Shown: in pieces, positions 23,751 to 35,699 of the stretch | Layout: each line of letters starts with the position of its first letter | Position numbering within the stretch: the stretch's first letter is position 1 | Assembly (NCBI GenBank): GCA_028023455.1 | Contig: JAQFVV010012544.1 | Coordinates: 1,436,501-1,500,500 of the forward strand | DNA length: 64,000 bases | DNA from: Epiperipatus broadwayi | Lineage: Eukaryota > Onychophora > Udeonychophora > Euonychophora > Peripatidae | Direction: 5' to 3' | Translations under genes and position numbers: made by a program | The notes under the pieces: model-generated | What the model saw: only the letters and a program-made list of their open reading frames with translations | Databases searched by the model: none | What the model was told of the DNA's origin: nothing

Positions 23751-24120
23751 TGATGTGGATATTATAGTAGTACTATCTAATGTTTTTATTGATTAAACAA
23801 ATGTAGAGTATAGAAAAATGTTTTTTTGGAAACATGGTATGAATAAGCTATTGATGAGATGGTTTTTGATATTGATAGCCAAAGATTAGAACAGCTGCAG
23901 CCAGAATAAAAATTAGACCACATAAAGAATTTAAATGTTTCTGGTGACCTGATATTAGATAAATATAATTATTCGTGTAAATTTGATTTGGCTTCAAAAC
24001 TTCAAGGTTACTTATTGTTTTAGTTTTTGAGTATGACTGCATAATAAAAAATTGCTTTTGCAAGTATATTTTTAAAAAAATCAGAGAAAATCATGAAATT
24101 TTTTGTTGGTATTGATTATA
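23751..24120. other. A+T-rich spacer
   Basis: No feature supported. A 71-codon minus-strand frame (24063-23848) contains one hydrophobic stretch (LIFILAAAVLIF) but resembles no family I know, so it is not credited. Confidence 0.4.
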
Positions 24121-24124
24121 ATAA

Positions 24125-24345
24125 TTCAATTGGTTAGAGTGTTGCCTTAAAATTTGATATTCAAGAATCTAAAGGTATAAGATTGACTCCTCTGCTAGCA
24201 TTGTCACTGGTCAAGCCAACAACTGAAAAAGAGCAAGGAATACCAAGACTTGAAATGTTGTGTAATCTACTAATGTTTGTTGTCCACTAACTATATTATC
24301 TACTAACTTGTGTTCTATTACTAATTAGTGGATTGTATTTGGAAA
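24125..24345 (+). repeat. tRNA-like SINE head joined to a relic of the 23.2 kb repeat
   Basis: TTGGTTAGAGTGTTGCCTTA at about 24131 resembles a tRNA D arm (A box). About 45 bp later AAGATTGACTCCTC resembles a decayed B box. Directly after it comes GCATTGTCACTGGTCAAGCC, matching the spacer of the fold-back at 23.2 kb, then a decayed ACTGAAAAAGAGC. This suggests that the family's full version starts with a tRNA-like promoter. Confidence 0.5.
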
Positions 24346-26935
24346 ATATAATAGTGTATTTATTTCTTTTAGAATGTGTTTTTTATCTCCAGCATCATTA
24401 GTACATATTTATCATTATATATATTTTATTTTATATAATTATTAACAGATATTTTTTATTTAGACATTAATCTTATCTATTTGCAATTAATACAAAAAAA
24501 ATATTCTTTTGTAAGATGTTAGTCATAAAGATCTATTGGTCTGAATACAAAAAAAAAATGGAAAAGTTCATATAAGAATTATTGTCTTATTAGTTTACTA
24601 GGAAATTTTTTTTATTTCATTATTATTTTTTATGTTAATTTTTCTTCTAATTTCACTATCACTATTAGTTTTGAAATATATGGTTGCAAAAGGAAAAAAG
24701 CTCATTACGATCTAAAAAAATGCATTTATCAACGAGTTGTGTCAAATACGGGGGGGGGGGGGTATCCATTTGAAAAAATAAATTTGTATAACATATTCGA
24801 TGTTATTTAACTTTAATATTTTATCAATACATGTATCATCTCAAACTCCATCTTATCACAATCACCAGCGCTAGTGTAAAACCAAAATTTTGAGCACTTT
24901 AGATTTTTGGAATAATATATCTATATACTTTTCATTTAATTTGTTTACGATTGACTTAATATTCTCTGAGCTTTCTTATCATTACTAAACTTTTTATCTC
25001 ATAACCATATTTTTATTTTTATTATTATCTATTTTTGCATTTACTTTTTTATAACATTAAAAAAAATGAATAAAATATGTTAGCTTTTAACATAGATATT
25101 ATATCTTTTCAGAGTTTCTTAAAAAATTACATCTTCGACCATTTCATTTATTTACTAATTTATTTTTTAAATGGGGGGGGGGGGGATTTTTTAAAAATGT
25201 GATGAATAAATCATAATAAATATGTAACTTTTTCATTATATATATATCACTAATAAACAAAACTAATGGAATAACATTTTATTAATACATGTATCAAATA
25301 TATTTAGTATTTTACAGGAATATGTAGTAAATGTTCAACGATTTATTTCATTTCACATCTTTCACTATTTGCAAAGAGGAAATTCAGATATAATATTATA
25401 TATGGTTAGAAGTTAATATAAATTAAGATTTTTGAGATATATAGAATTTGAATAATCTTTCTTTTTTGGTTTGGTCCCTTCACTCCATCATTTATATTCT
25501 AGTTAGGCATCATCAAGTTTTAAAAGAACATGGAACTCAAGGAATAGGATTGAATCATTGTGGATCATTTTCATGATGTAGCATTTGATATATATTTGGA
25601 AAATATGATCAAGTTATTATTTAAAATGTTGGTTTATCTTCTTCTCAGTTGTGATAAATTCCATTTACACCCTGACAAACTACACTCAACCTACTTTACT
25701 TCACTCAAAGCAATACACAATAAAAACTTTTAATTACCTATGCTAGATCAGGGTTTGCAAGTTTTTTCTATCTTTTATGCCTTAAACAAAACTGAGACTC
25801 TTTAAATAAACCCCAAATCGCATATAGAATAATAGTAATAAGTTTATTCACAATATAAATTAGAAATTATGATAATAAAATTGTAATAATTATAAGATTA
25901 AATAAAAATTTCAACTAAAACCATCACTTTTATTAAATACAAAATACTATTATACCAATAGTTCTCCTAGATTAAATAAAATTAATGAAAAGTTTGGATA
26001 TTAGAATAAGTTACAATGAAATTTGTTAGATATAAATTGATTAATTTTTATTTAGGTTCCAAGGTATATAAACATAAATTATTTTAGTCTATACAATCTT
26101 ATTTGTTTATAAGAGTCAATTTAATTTTATTATATTAGATTTATATTTAACTTTATAGCTTATTAATATATGCATCTATCTGTGATGAGTAGAAACAAAA
26201 CTGGTGGTGTAAAACACTTTAATATTTGGAGTAAAAATTTAGATTAATTAATAGTTTCAGACCTATTTATTTAATGATAAGTATTTAGTGCAAACATTAA
26301 TTAAAAATAGCTAATACTAACCAATAAAACTTTTATTTAATACAACATATTAAAGATATTTTCTTTATGCAGTGTAAATACAACTTTATTAATTTAACTT
26401 TAATTACCTATAGATTAGGGTGAAGCACATATAACTTGATTTTTAAGTTTATTATTCAAAATATAACATATGAGCTACACATTTGGTTGGAAGATTTAAT
26501 AATGAATGTAGATTTTTTTGCATGAAAAATGTTAAGATAATATAACTTTACATTATACAGCACAATATCTGATTTTCTCCTGCACAAAATAGAGTATTTA
26601 TTAAACTTATAAGGATAAAGTTATTAAATTCTCATTTAAAAATGTAACTAAGGTGATGCAAGATAAAGTACAGATACACTTATAATAAAATGTTATTATA
26701 CTCCATCCTTATGAGCTTATAGCTTAAATAAGTCTCTATCTGGCTTCAGGCTATCTGATCTTCCTGATACCCATGAACTGATGTGATATATAACTTCCAA
26801 AAAATAAATTTTCCTACAACCCATAACTCTATAAAACTATAAAATGTCTGCATTATATGTTATATGAACATTTTAATTACAATATTATAGAATTTATTTA
26901 TACACATTTATAACATGATTGAAAATATTAAATGA
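24346..26935. other. A+T-rich DNA with two 13-G runs
   Basis: Mostly A+T-rich sequence without genes. The notable items are two runs of exactly 13 G at 24750-24762 and 25173-25185. About 75-85 bp after each is a similar segment (ATTTTATCAATACATGTATC against ATTTTATTAATACATGTATC), so they may mark two diverged copies of one repeat. Confidence 0.5.
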
Positions 26936-26939
26936 TATA

Positions 26940-27130
26940 TAATTAGAGGGGATTTGAATCCAGACTTTCAAGCACCCTTCAGTCATCCATTACATCTTAT
27001 ACAACTGATACACATGACCGCATGCATGTGAAAAAGATAAATGATCTCCAATATATATATATATGAAGGGAGCTTGACAGTCTGAGTTCAAATCTTTCCA
27101 ATAACATCTAATTTAAGTATATATACTGTA
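26940..27130. repeat. two tRNA-derived SINE remnants in opposite orientation
   Basis: On the minus strand 27058-26945 matches the 12.3-12.45 kb SINE (ATTTATCTTTTTCACATG, then GTCTGGATTCAAATCCCC with a B-box-like core). On the plus strand 27070-27130 has CAGTCTGAGTTCAAATCTTT and then a tail. Both are diverged. Confidence 0.6.
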
Positions 27131-28190
27131 CTTGTAATTAAATACAAACCACATATACTAAAAATATACTTTCTTACAACAAATAATATTAGCCTTCATC
27201 AATATTTTTTTATCAGTTGATTTTTTTACATATTAATTAAAAAATAATTCTATGAATTTGACATGTACATATTCTTAGATATTAATTCTGCTTATTAATT
27301 CAAAAGAAACTGAACTTACATTTTATTCTATATTTTTATAAATTATTAAAATAATCTTATAATTCTATTTAAATATTTTGACATTAAGAATGGTGCATAT
27401 TTTTTATATCAATTCTAATAATATATATTAATATATTAAGGTGGAATATGTTTAAAACCTATATTTTCTCTTATTCAAAAGTGGGTAGAGAGAGATGAGC
27501 AATTAAAATATATAATTGACATAATAATAAAAAAAAAGTCATTTCATTAAGATATATTATTTCTTAGATGTAATTCTAAATTCTAATATATTGATGTAAA
27601 AAAATTAATTGTGCCTTCCTCATCATATTATAAACTATACAATTCAAACATAACAGTACACATTTAAAAATATAAATAAAAAATTAAAACTCACAGTTTG
27701 TGCTTTTTTTTAGATCCAATCATTCATTATAATTGATTTTATTAAAACATTTATGACATTAAATTGCATTTTTTGAGACCACAGTTTTGTTTGATATTGG
27801 CAGTAGTACTTGGTTAAGAAATTATGGGAAGATAATGTGTGAAAATTCATTAGTCTGTTTTTGCAAATTTTGGAAAATATCTGTAGTTGATATATTCAGG
27901 CATTGATTTGGCACATGGAGTAGCTTTTAAAGCATTTTATGATATCTGAAATCTTTGAATATGGCTGGCTTCATTTGAGATAAAAAATATGCATTTAAAA
28001 GAGATCTACAAAAAGCAGTATCAGAAAGAATGAAAGATTTTTAAAGATTAAGCTGTCCACATGACTAAAAGTTCAAACTTAAAATTTGCTGTTGCCAGGA
28101 CTGGAGTTTGAAGTATATCATCAATATTTTTGACACAATTACTGGTAAAAAAATTTACTATATAATACTGATTGACTTTTCTGTCATAGT
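27131..28190. other. A+T-rich DNA, nothing supported
   Basis: No gene or repeat recognised. The short frames at 28048-28314 lack family motifs. Confidence 0.45.
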
Positions 28191-28193
28191 AGT

Positions 28194-28985
28194 TTATGTG
28201 GAGGTTAGTAATGATATTAGTAATAAAAGTCACACTTGTGCAGGCTATCATAAGCTACATATAGTAAATTGCATTTGGTTATGGGTGTTGTGTGCAATAA
28301 GATGGCCATTGTAAGTCCACTATCTCTTTGTCATGGCATGAATTCAATCACATCACACTATGTCTTAGCAAACTGTATAGGGTTGTCTAAATTAGTAACA
28401 ATAATAAAAGTAATTTAAATCTTATGCAATATCACTATACCTTAAGAATCATTGTTTTATATAAATATTTTTGAGAGTTTGATTTAGCTGTGTATATCAC
28501 TCTAGAAAAATATAATGAAAATTATATAAAAATAGAATTTATCAAATCAAGAAGATATTTTAATGGCTGGTATAATAGCTTTATAATATAACAATCTGAA
28601 TCAACTTTTCACTTAGGTCTTATCCAATGTGACTCATCCATAAAGAAACATTACTGTCTTTTATTTAATTTTACTTTGTTTATGAGTTAATTTTCTTTTA
28701 TATTTTACATTTTTTATAAACTTAGTAATGAATAAACTCTATTATTACATTTATTTAATTAAAAGTTTCTGACATTTGTTGTGTCTGTCTATCAATTGTT
28801 TAATAATTTAGTATCTCATACTCTAAGCTGAGCTAGTATCAGAGTCAGATAATTTATTTTATGTCAGGATGCTCATCATCATTACTAAATAATCATTCAT
28901 CAAAATAATTTTTTTATATTCATTAAGTATCCTTGTGGAACCCTCAAGTGACCAATGTTTTAAATGCCAGTGGAACTATAATATA
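28194..28985 (+). repeat. left copy of a diverged direct repeat of about 750 bp
   Basis: It aligns over most of its length with 33080-33840. Shared blocks include GATATTTTAATGG, GAATCAACTTTTCACTTAGG, TCATACTCTAAGCTGAGCTA and ATTTATTTTATGTCA, in the same order and orientation. The copies could be LTRs of a very old element (spacing 4.9 kb) or dispersed or duplicated repeats. The ends are too decayed to find TG...CA or a target duplication. Confidence 0.65.
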
Positions 28986-29225
28986 TAATGTATTTATTGA
29001 AATAGTGCATCCATTGTAGAAGCTGAAGTTTAAACCTATTGGAGATTTTGTCTAAACAATTGCTAGAATATTAGGAGTAGGTTGGAAAAATTAGCTTTTT
29101 AAAAAATAATGATAATAGTAATAAGAGATCAATCAATGCTAGGAATGATAATAAAAATGAAGGTGATTTAAAGTAGGGGTTCATCAATTAATGATTTGAT
29201 ATTTTAAGTATAAGAAAATAAATTG

Positions 29226-29748
29226 TTTAGCTTATAAATATAACAAAAACAGATGTGTGGTAAAGATACTAATGTAAAATTTAAATCCATTAAAATAAAT
29301 ACACACATTAATTCCAAAATATAACTCAAACAACAAAATATGATATATAGATAAATATCAACAAATTATAAATTATCTGAACGTTTTCGAAGGCTTACTC
29401 TTCATTATCAAGGACAACACAATTTTCAAACAGTATACTAATATGCAAATGTATACAACAAAATATGATACATAGATAAATATCAACAAATTATAAATTA
29501 TCTGAACATTTTCGAAGGCTTACCTTCATTATCAAGGACAACACAATTTTCAAACAGTATACTAATATGCAAATGTATACATTTGCATATTAGTATACTG
29601 TTTGAAAATTGTGTTGTCCTTGATAATGAAGGTAAGCCTTCGAAAACGTTCGGATGATTTATAATTTGTTGATATTTATCTATATATCATATTTTGTTGT
29701 TTGAGTTATATTTTGGAATTAATGTGTGTATTTATTTTAGCTTATAAA
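29226..29748. mobile_element. fold-back element with 13-bp target-site duplication and hammerhead-like cores
   Basis: The duplication TTTAGCTTATAAA occurs at 29226-29238 and 29736-29748, bounding an element at 29239-29735. A palindrome runs from 29291 to 29735. A unit of about 117 bp occurs twice in tandem (from about 29330 and 29450) and once inverted (29580-29700). The inverted copies meet at GCAAATGTATACATTTGC near 29580. Each unit carries a hammerhead-like motif. No ORF is present. The layout is the same as in the 17.0 and 23.2 kb elements. Confidence 0.78.
29616..29655 (+). ncRNA. hammerhead-like motif with two core changes
   Basis: GTCC (29616-29619) pairs with GGAT (29652-29655) as stem I. 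TTGATAA stands for CTGATGA, with two changes (C to T and G to A). GAAGG-TAAG-CCTTC is stem II. GAAA is at 29642-29645, stem III is A-A over T-T with a CG loop, and the triplet TTC ends at 29651. The two changes hit invariant core positions, so I expect no cleavage. Similar copies lie on the minus strand at about 29377-29416 and 29501-29537. Confidence 0.45.
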
Positions 29749-29759
29749 ATAGAAAAGTT

Positions 29760-31330
29760 AAAGTCAGCCTCATAAAAAATTAGTTTTGGTTTTCATTTTC
29801 CAAAATGAAGACAGACAAGACCATAGAGATATAAATGCTTATCGAGAGGGTACAGTTGAACCATCATAAAATAATGACCATATTTCAACAAAGTCTGCAT
29901 TACATGAAAGAAAAAATAGACACGGTATTAAAGAAAAGGGACAGCAAAGAGAAGGATAAAAGTAACTGTGTTTAAATTACAAAAAAGAGTTGATAGCAGG
30001 TCAGAAAAAAAAATAAAAATGTGCAATTGTTAAAAGAGATGATGGAGCAAGATATTGTTATCAGGAGATTAGACCAACGAAAGAAGAAATTTAGGAAATT
30101 AGAGAAGATATTTTAAAGACATAAAAATAAATGTGTGAGAAAGATATAGTGCTGATAAAAATAGTATAAAAAACAAGAAGATATCAGCAATTGAAACAGT
30201 AAGTATAGGGAATAGGAAAAATGTAGAGAATCAAAAAGATAGAATAGAAAAATCACAAAATAAAGAAATAAGTAAAGAGATTGATGAAATAGAACAGAAA
30301 GTAAAGGAAGTGAAGGAAGATGTAAGTGAAATTAGAAAAGAGGTAAGATTAGAATGTATAAGAAAAGAGATGGTAAAGGAAATTGTTAATACAGAAATAA
30401 TTAAAAAAGGAGAGATAATAAAAGAAATTGTTAGTGAGGTTAAAAATTATTATGAGATTGATAAGATAGAAGGTCTGAAAGATAACCTGATTATAAATGA
30501 TATGAGAGAAGAGATAAAAGCATATGCAATTATAGATAGAAAGAGTGTTAGAATAGACAGTGTGGAAAGAAACATCAATAGATAAATGAGGTTTTACAAC
30601 ATCAGTTTAAGATGCTGAAATAAGACATGGTCCAGGATGAAATAGAAGGAAAACAGAATAAGGACTATTTATTTGTACCTGAATTGTGAAAAAGAAATAC
30701 AGGAAGACTAGAAATGAACAGGGAACTTTCATATATAAAAAGAAAATTCAGCACCTATAAAGAATAGCAGGGTATAAGTTGTGGCAAATATTTACAGAAT
30801 CTAGTTTGATATAATGGTAGCAATTTAATAAAAGAAGAGCAGAATAACAAATTTAATAAATTCTAGGCAAGTCATTAAGGAAGAATCAGAAAGGTGTAAT
30901 GAACAAAGTAAAGTATATTGGGAATACATTGCCACATCATTGTTTACAACATTCATAATGAAAGATAACTATTGAAAAAAAATATTAGTGGAAAGTTTCC
31001 TAAGAATAACAAGTGTGGATGATAAATTCTAATTTTGTGCAGACAAGAAAATGCTTAAACTATTTTGAAGTTGTAAAGGCTTTCTTAAATAAAACTTATA
31101 GTTTAGAAAAATATAAAAATCTGACTTAGCTACAAATCTATAAAAATAAGAAAGATCAAGCTCAGATAGATTGAGCATTGTATCAATAAACCTCCATGAT
31201 AAAATAGTTAAAAAGAAAAAGAAATCTCCAGAGAGAGGTCAATGGGCAAAAAGACCAGATTTTACAATGAAGGGACAAGAAATAAAGTTAATTGAGAGTA
31301 GTAAAATCCAGTAGATAGATGACAGTACAA
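29760..31330 (+). pseudogene. A-rich coding relic, possibly a LINE ORF1 with coiled coil
   Basis: A purine-rich plus-strand stretch with long interrupted frames. The longest open part is 30310-30585 (91 codons; EDVSEIRKEVRLECIRKEMV and KEIVNTEIIKKGEIIKEIVS), a charged heptad-like segment suggestive of a coiled coil. Later pieces, about 31050-31190, read AFLNKTYSLEKYKNLT and NKKDQAQID, which loosely recalls the LR...Y..v....DLT..qR region of LINE ORF1 proteins. Stops are frequent. The identification is tentative; it lies between the two 750-bp direct repeats. Confidence 0.35.
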
Positions 31331-31447
31331 ACAATTAGTAAACTTTAACTTCTTTGTATATTCAAATGTTTAAATATTTAAAAAAATATAAAATGAAATT
31401 TAAAATTTAAAAAAAGGTAGTGAAATTTTTTTTTTCTGAGTGGTAAG

Positions 31448-31501
31448 AGGCAGTTGAGACAGATGCTTTATATGGCAGTTGAGACAGATGCTTTGCTATG
31501 T
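31448..31501. repeat. short tandem duplication, about 27 bp
   Basis: GGCAGTTGAGACAGATGCTT occurs twice in succession (31450 and 31477). Confidence 0.85.
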
Positions 31502-32895
31502 CTCAATTCTATATATGTAGAAGAATAGTGATTTCAGTTAAAATTTCTACTTCAAATTAATTTAAAAATTTTATACTTTAATTTTATATTAAACTTGTGT
31601 TTTAAAAGTGCAGTCACATGTACATTGCATACACACACAAATTGCTAAAATAATTTTGGTTATTTACTAAAAGTAATGTCAATTTTTGTTTTCATGAAAA
31701 AATAAACGTTATAAATAAATCTGTTATCATTTATATAAGATTATTTTGCAACTTTGTATAACAATGCTTAACCTCAAAATAAAATTTTAATCTGCTATGA
31801 TAACAGCATTTAAAAAGTAAGATTTTTCAGATAAGACATGTAATGAAATTAATGAAAATAAAATGTAAAAATAATTAATTTTAAACCTGGCTTATTTTTG
31901 TAATAGTTATAGGAATGTCTTAATTAAAAACCTGGCTATTTTGAGATGTTATTCTTGAAAATTCAAGAAACATTTGTGTGAGAAAATAATAGAATAAATG
32001 TGTATTATTTCACAGAAACTATTCATTTATTAATTCAGTCATTGAGTTAATAGATTCTATTAGAGGCATTCTTTAGATTTTTTTAGATTCAGACATTCAT
32101 GGATCCATTCTTCAACTAGTCAAGATTGTAGACCAGATGCTGGGATTCTTCATTCTGTATGACAATCCAAACCTCTTACATGATAAGTGTCCAGCAGTTT
32201 AAAAAAATGAACAGACCAAATTTTCTTAATGGTCTTTTTCAAAATATGCTGGGCTAGGCACCTCACTAAGATGAACTCTATGCTCTAAGCTGAACCTTCA
32301 TCATTCAACATATTGTGAAATCATAAATCCTTAGAAATCTGACTTCCTAAAACCAATCCACAAAGACACTCAAATCACCACCCAGACAACTACAACTAGA
32401 AAATTGACAAAGGTATCTATCTCTTCAATAAATTGTGAGAAGCTACAGCAACAACCTAAATGGACTTAGCAGTAATAAAAATTTTATGTACCATAATATA
32501 CCAAGTATTGTTATAAGAGTTTTTGTTTTATATATGTGCATTATTTTTTATTAATCATAATATTAGATTTAAATGTTTTTTATTTTATTTTATGCAATTT
32601 ATTAATTTCTTGGTGAGTTTTTGTTTTATTATTAGAATAGATATCAAGTAATTTATTTGGCTTTAAGTTAAATTTAAAAATTAATATCATTGAATAATAA
32701 AATATATTTTTTAATGTTTAAATTTCTATTTATTTATTTTTGATTAAATCAATTTTATAATTCATTGCTATTAGTGACAACAGCAGTCTAAAGCAAATGA
32801 AACTCTTATTGAGTAAAATAAGTTGAAAAATTCATAGACTAATATTTTCTTACTAAATTTATTTCTACAGAATATTTTATGCATATACAATGAAT
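31502..32895. other. A+T-rich DNA with one more complex patch
   Basis: No gene supported. The part at 32090-32470 is less A+T-rich and of higher complexity than its neighbours, but both strands have stops in all frames and I recognise no motif; it may be an old element. Confidence 0.4.
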
Positions 32896-32904
32896 ACTGA
32901 TGTG

Positions 32905-33845
32905 TAAAGATCAGACTTGTGTAAACTATTATAGCCTAAGTATAATAAATCACTTTTGGTTATGGATGTTGGGATAAATAAGGTGATCCATTATAAATCC
33001 ACTGTATCTCTTCTGTGTGGCTTGGGTTTGCTTGAACCACACCATGCCTTAGCATTTTATGCAGGTCTGTAGGGGTTAGTAAAGATATGATTAGTGGTTA
33101 AGAATAAAAGTCAAATTTGTGTGGACTATCATAGCCTACATATAATAGGTCATATGTGTTTATGGGTGTTGTGTGACAGTCTATTGTAAATCCACTACAA
33201 TGACATCACACTGTGTCTTAGAAAACCATATAGATGTATATAAGTTAGTAATGATAATAAGTTAATTTAAATCTTATGCAATGTTACTATCTCTTAAGAA
33301 ATATTGTTTAAATAAATACTTTGGTAAGATATGCTTTTTCTGGAGATATTACTCTAGAGAAATACAACAAGCATTAAATAAAAAAAGAATTTATCAAATC
33401 GGGAAGATATTTTAATGGAACATATAATACTTTTATAATATAATGGACTGAATCAACTTTTCACTTAGGTTTTATCTGATGGGACACATCCATAAAGGAA
33501 CATTACTGGGTTTTTTTTTACTTTGGGGAGGTTGGTTTTCTTTTATATTTTAAATATTTTATAAACAGTATTATTATATTTGTTAAAACTTTCTGACATT
33601 TGTTTTTTGTATCTGTCTATTAATTGTTTAATAGTTCAGAGTCTCATACTCTAAGCTGAGCTAGTGTCAGGGGCAGGTAATTTATTTTATGTCATGGTGC
33701 TCATCATCATTAGTGAATACTCGGTCACCTCAAATAAATTTTCTAGATTCATTAAGTAGCCTATTAGCACCCTCAAGTGACTGATATTTTTAATGCCAGT
33801 TGAGAACCAGTACATAACATATATATATATTGTATCGCATAAATA
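32905..33845 (+). repeat. right copy of the 750-bp direct repeat, with an internal tandem duplication
   Basis: 33080-33845 aligns with 28194-28985. In addition the first part is duplicated in tandem with a period of about 185 bp. CTATTATAGCCTAAGTATAA at 32925 and CTATCATAGCCTACATATAA at 33125 are each followed by a TTTATGGGTGTTG-like or TTATGGATGTTG block. The duplication is present only on this side. Confidence 0.65.
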
Positions 33846-34440
33846 AATATATGTGTTACATGAAACATTTGAAATAATATTCAGAAATTTTTTTTATATA
33901 AATAGAAAGAATTGTCAAATTAATAAAAAGGATAAAGATATTTTTTAAAAATTAAATAAAACTCTGAATCCTAATCTAAATTTAATAAAGAAAAAAGAAT
34001 GAAAAATATAATTAAAACATATTGTAATGTAGGATTTTTTTTTACATTTACTATTTCAAAAGATAGCTTATCTGTTCTTTTAACTAAAAGAAAAAAAATT
34101 CCAAAATGTTACGATGGAAATGAAGACAAAAGAAACTAAATTGTAACTTTAAGCAATAATATAAATGATTGTACAAATTTATTATTGAAAACTATTTAAT
34201 TAGAGAAAATTAGGAATTAAAAAAAAATATTAATAATTTTGTAAATTGTCTAATCAGGAGAGTACTGGAAATCAGTAATATTTTCATCTGATTAGATAAT
34301 ATTTTAACTCCATATAATATAAGTAATATTGTAATCAAGAAAAAAGAGGATTAACTAATTAGAAAAGAAATTGAAATTAATGTTGTTGGTGGCCTCAGAT
34401 AATGAGTTTGTCAAAGATATAAAAACAACTAAATTTCTAT
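33846..34440. other. A+T-rich DNA, nothing supported
   Basis: No feature recognised. Confidence 0.5.
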
Positions 34441-34581
34441 TGTATTCAGTCAGCTGAGTAGTGCTATTAAATGTTTGGTGTCGTTTTAGTCTGCTGGCAT
34501 TTCAGTTTGACGATATTAAAAGTATTTTGCTGTTGCTCATTTCATTGCTAGCTAGGTATATTAATTTTTCTGATTCCTTCA

Positions 34582-34842
34582 TTGAGAACAACTAAGTTCA
34601 TCCATCAGCAATGTATAGCAATTTATGCAGACATCATAATATCACTATACATTGTTAGGCTCACAAAGGGGTGTTTATTTGGTGATTGCCACCCTGGTCT
34701 TTCACATCTGTACTGCCTGAAATGTGATAAATATCCTTGGCCACCACTATTGCTGAGACACCTCTCTGTTATTATGGAAGGCTACTACAGAACAACTCCA
34801 CATGGATATATGTTGCATCAGAAAGAAATGATAAACCATTAA
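34582..34842 (+). CDS. unrecognised 86-codon ORF in a less A+T-rich patch
   Basis: The ORF has a more balanced composition than most frames here and contains a Cys/His-rich segment, GCLFGDCHPGLSHLYCLKCD, followed by PWPPLLLRHLSVIMEGYYRT. I do not recognise a family and see no promoter, introns or polyadenylation context that decides the matter. It could be a fragment of a mobile-element protein or chance. I list it because composition and Cys spacing are unlike the A+T-driven frames. Confidence 0.25.
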   Translation: MRTTKFIHQQCIAIYADIIISLYIVRLTKGCLFGDCHPGLSHLYCLKCDKYPWPPLLLRHLSVIMEGYYRTTPHGYMLHQKEMINH

Positions 34843-34859
34843 AAGAAACTGAGAATGCC

Positions 34860-35525
34860 AGCCATGAACTCAATCAACTTTCAAAAAGACAGGATATATT
34901 TTAGAAAAAACTATAACAAAATCTACGTAAATATATATGATAATTCAAAGTCTAGACAGATTTTATTCTTTTTACAAAATTATGTAAAACTAAAAGTAAT
35001 TAAATTTTTATCCCCTAATTAGACTGATCTATTATAGTAACTCTATAATTGGTGTAATTTAATTTATTTGATTTTGATTATTGTGCTACGTTTTTTGTAA
35101 ATAAATATTTTGTTTTAAGTTGCTAATTCAACGTAATTCTCTGAACATCTCACCACATAATATTAATTAATCTTATTTTGTACCAATTATATATGCATGT
35201 TTAAATATATATTGTCTTATAGCTTGAGTCATGTCAATTTCTTTCTTTTTGTGCTGTTTGGTAATCGAGGGCTTGAGACATTTTAAAACCTTTTGTTGAT
35301 ATTGTAGCCTTTGGTTAGATTATGCTATCCTCATTATAAATAAAAGTATTTTTGCCATTATGGAGCTAAGGCAACAATCTTGAAAACTGGCCATGGTTTG
35401 TAAAGTTTTATATAACCTCTATTTAACTTTTGGTATGGTTAAGGTGTAAAAACATTAATCATATTAACTTCTCTGCTTGTATAATGTTATGTTATTTTTA
35501 TTGTTAAAATTTAGATCATAAATAA
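34860..35525. other. A+T-rich DNA, nothing supported
   Basis: No feature recognised. Confidence 0.5.
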
Positions 35526-35527
35526 AA

Positions 35528-35699
35528 TAGTAATTTGTTATAAATTATTCTCTAACTTGGGGGTGAGACCATTTTAGTTATAAATGTTAATCTAAATTTG
35601 GGATATTAGTGAGTTCCCATTATCCCAAATTTTGATTGACATTTATAATTAATATGGTCTTATCCCCAAGTTGGGGGAGTAATTTATAACAAGTTACTA
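35528..35699. mobile_element. palindromic MITE with TA target duplication
   Basis: A 168-bp element (35530-35697) made almost wholly of two arms. GTAATTTGTTATAAATTA at the left is matched by TAATTTATAACAAGTTAC at the right. The arms continue through CTTGGGGGTGAGACCA/TGGTCTTATCCCCAAG to TTTGGGATA/TATCCCAAA-type centres. TA lies at both flanks (35528-35529, 35698-35699), as for Tc1/mariner-type insertions. It has no coding capacity. Confidence 0.8.

Noticed and set aside
23848-24063. Small membrane-protein gene on the minus strand
   Set aside because: One hydrophobic stretch is expected by chance in A+T-rich frames; no supporting context.
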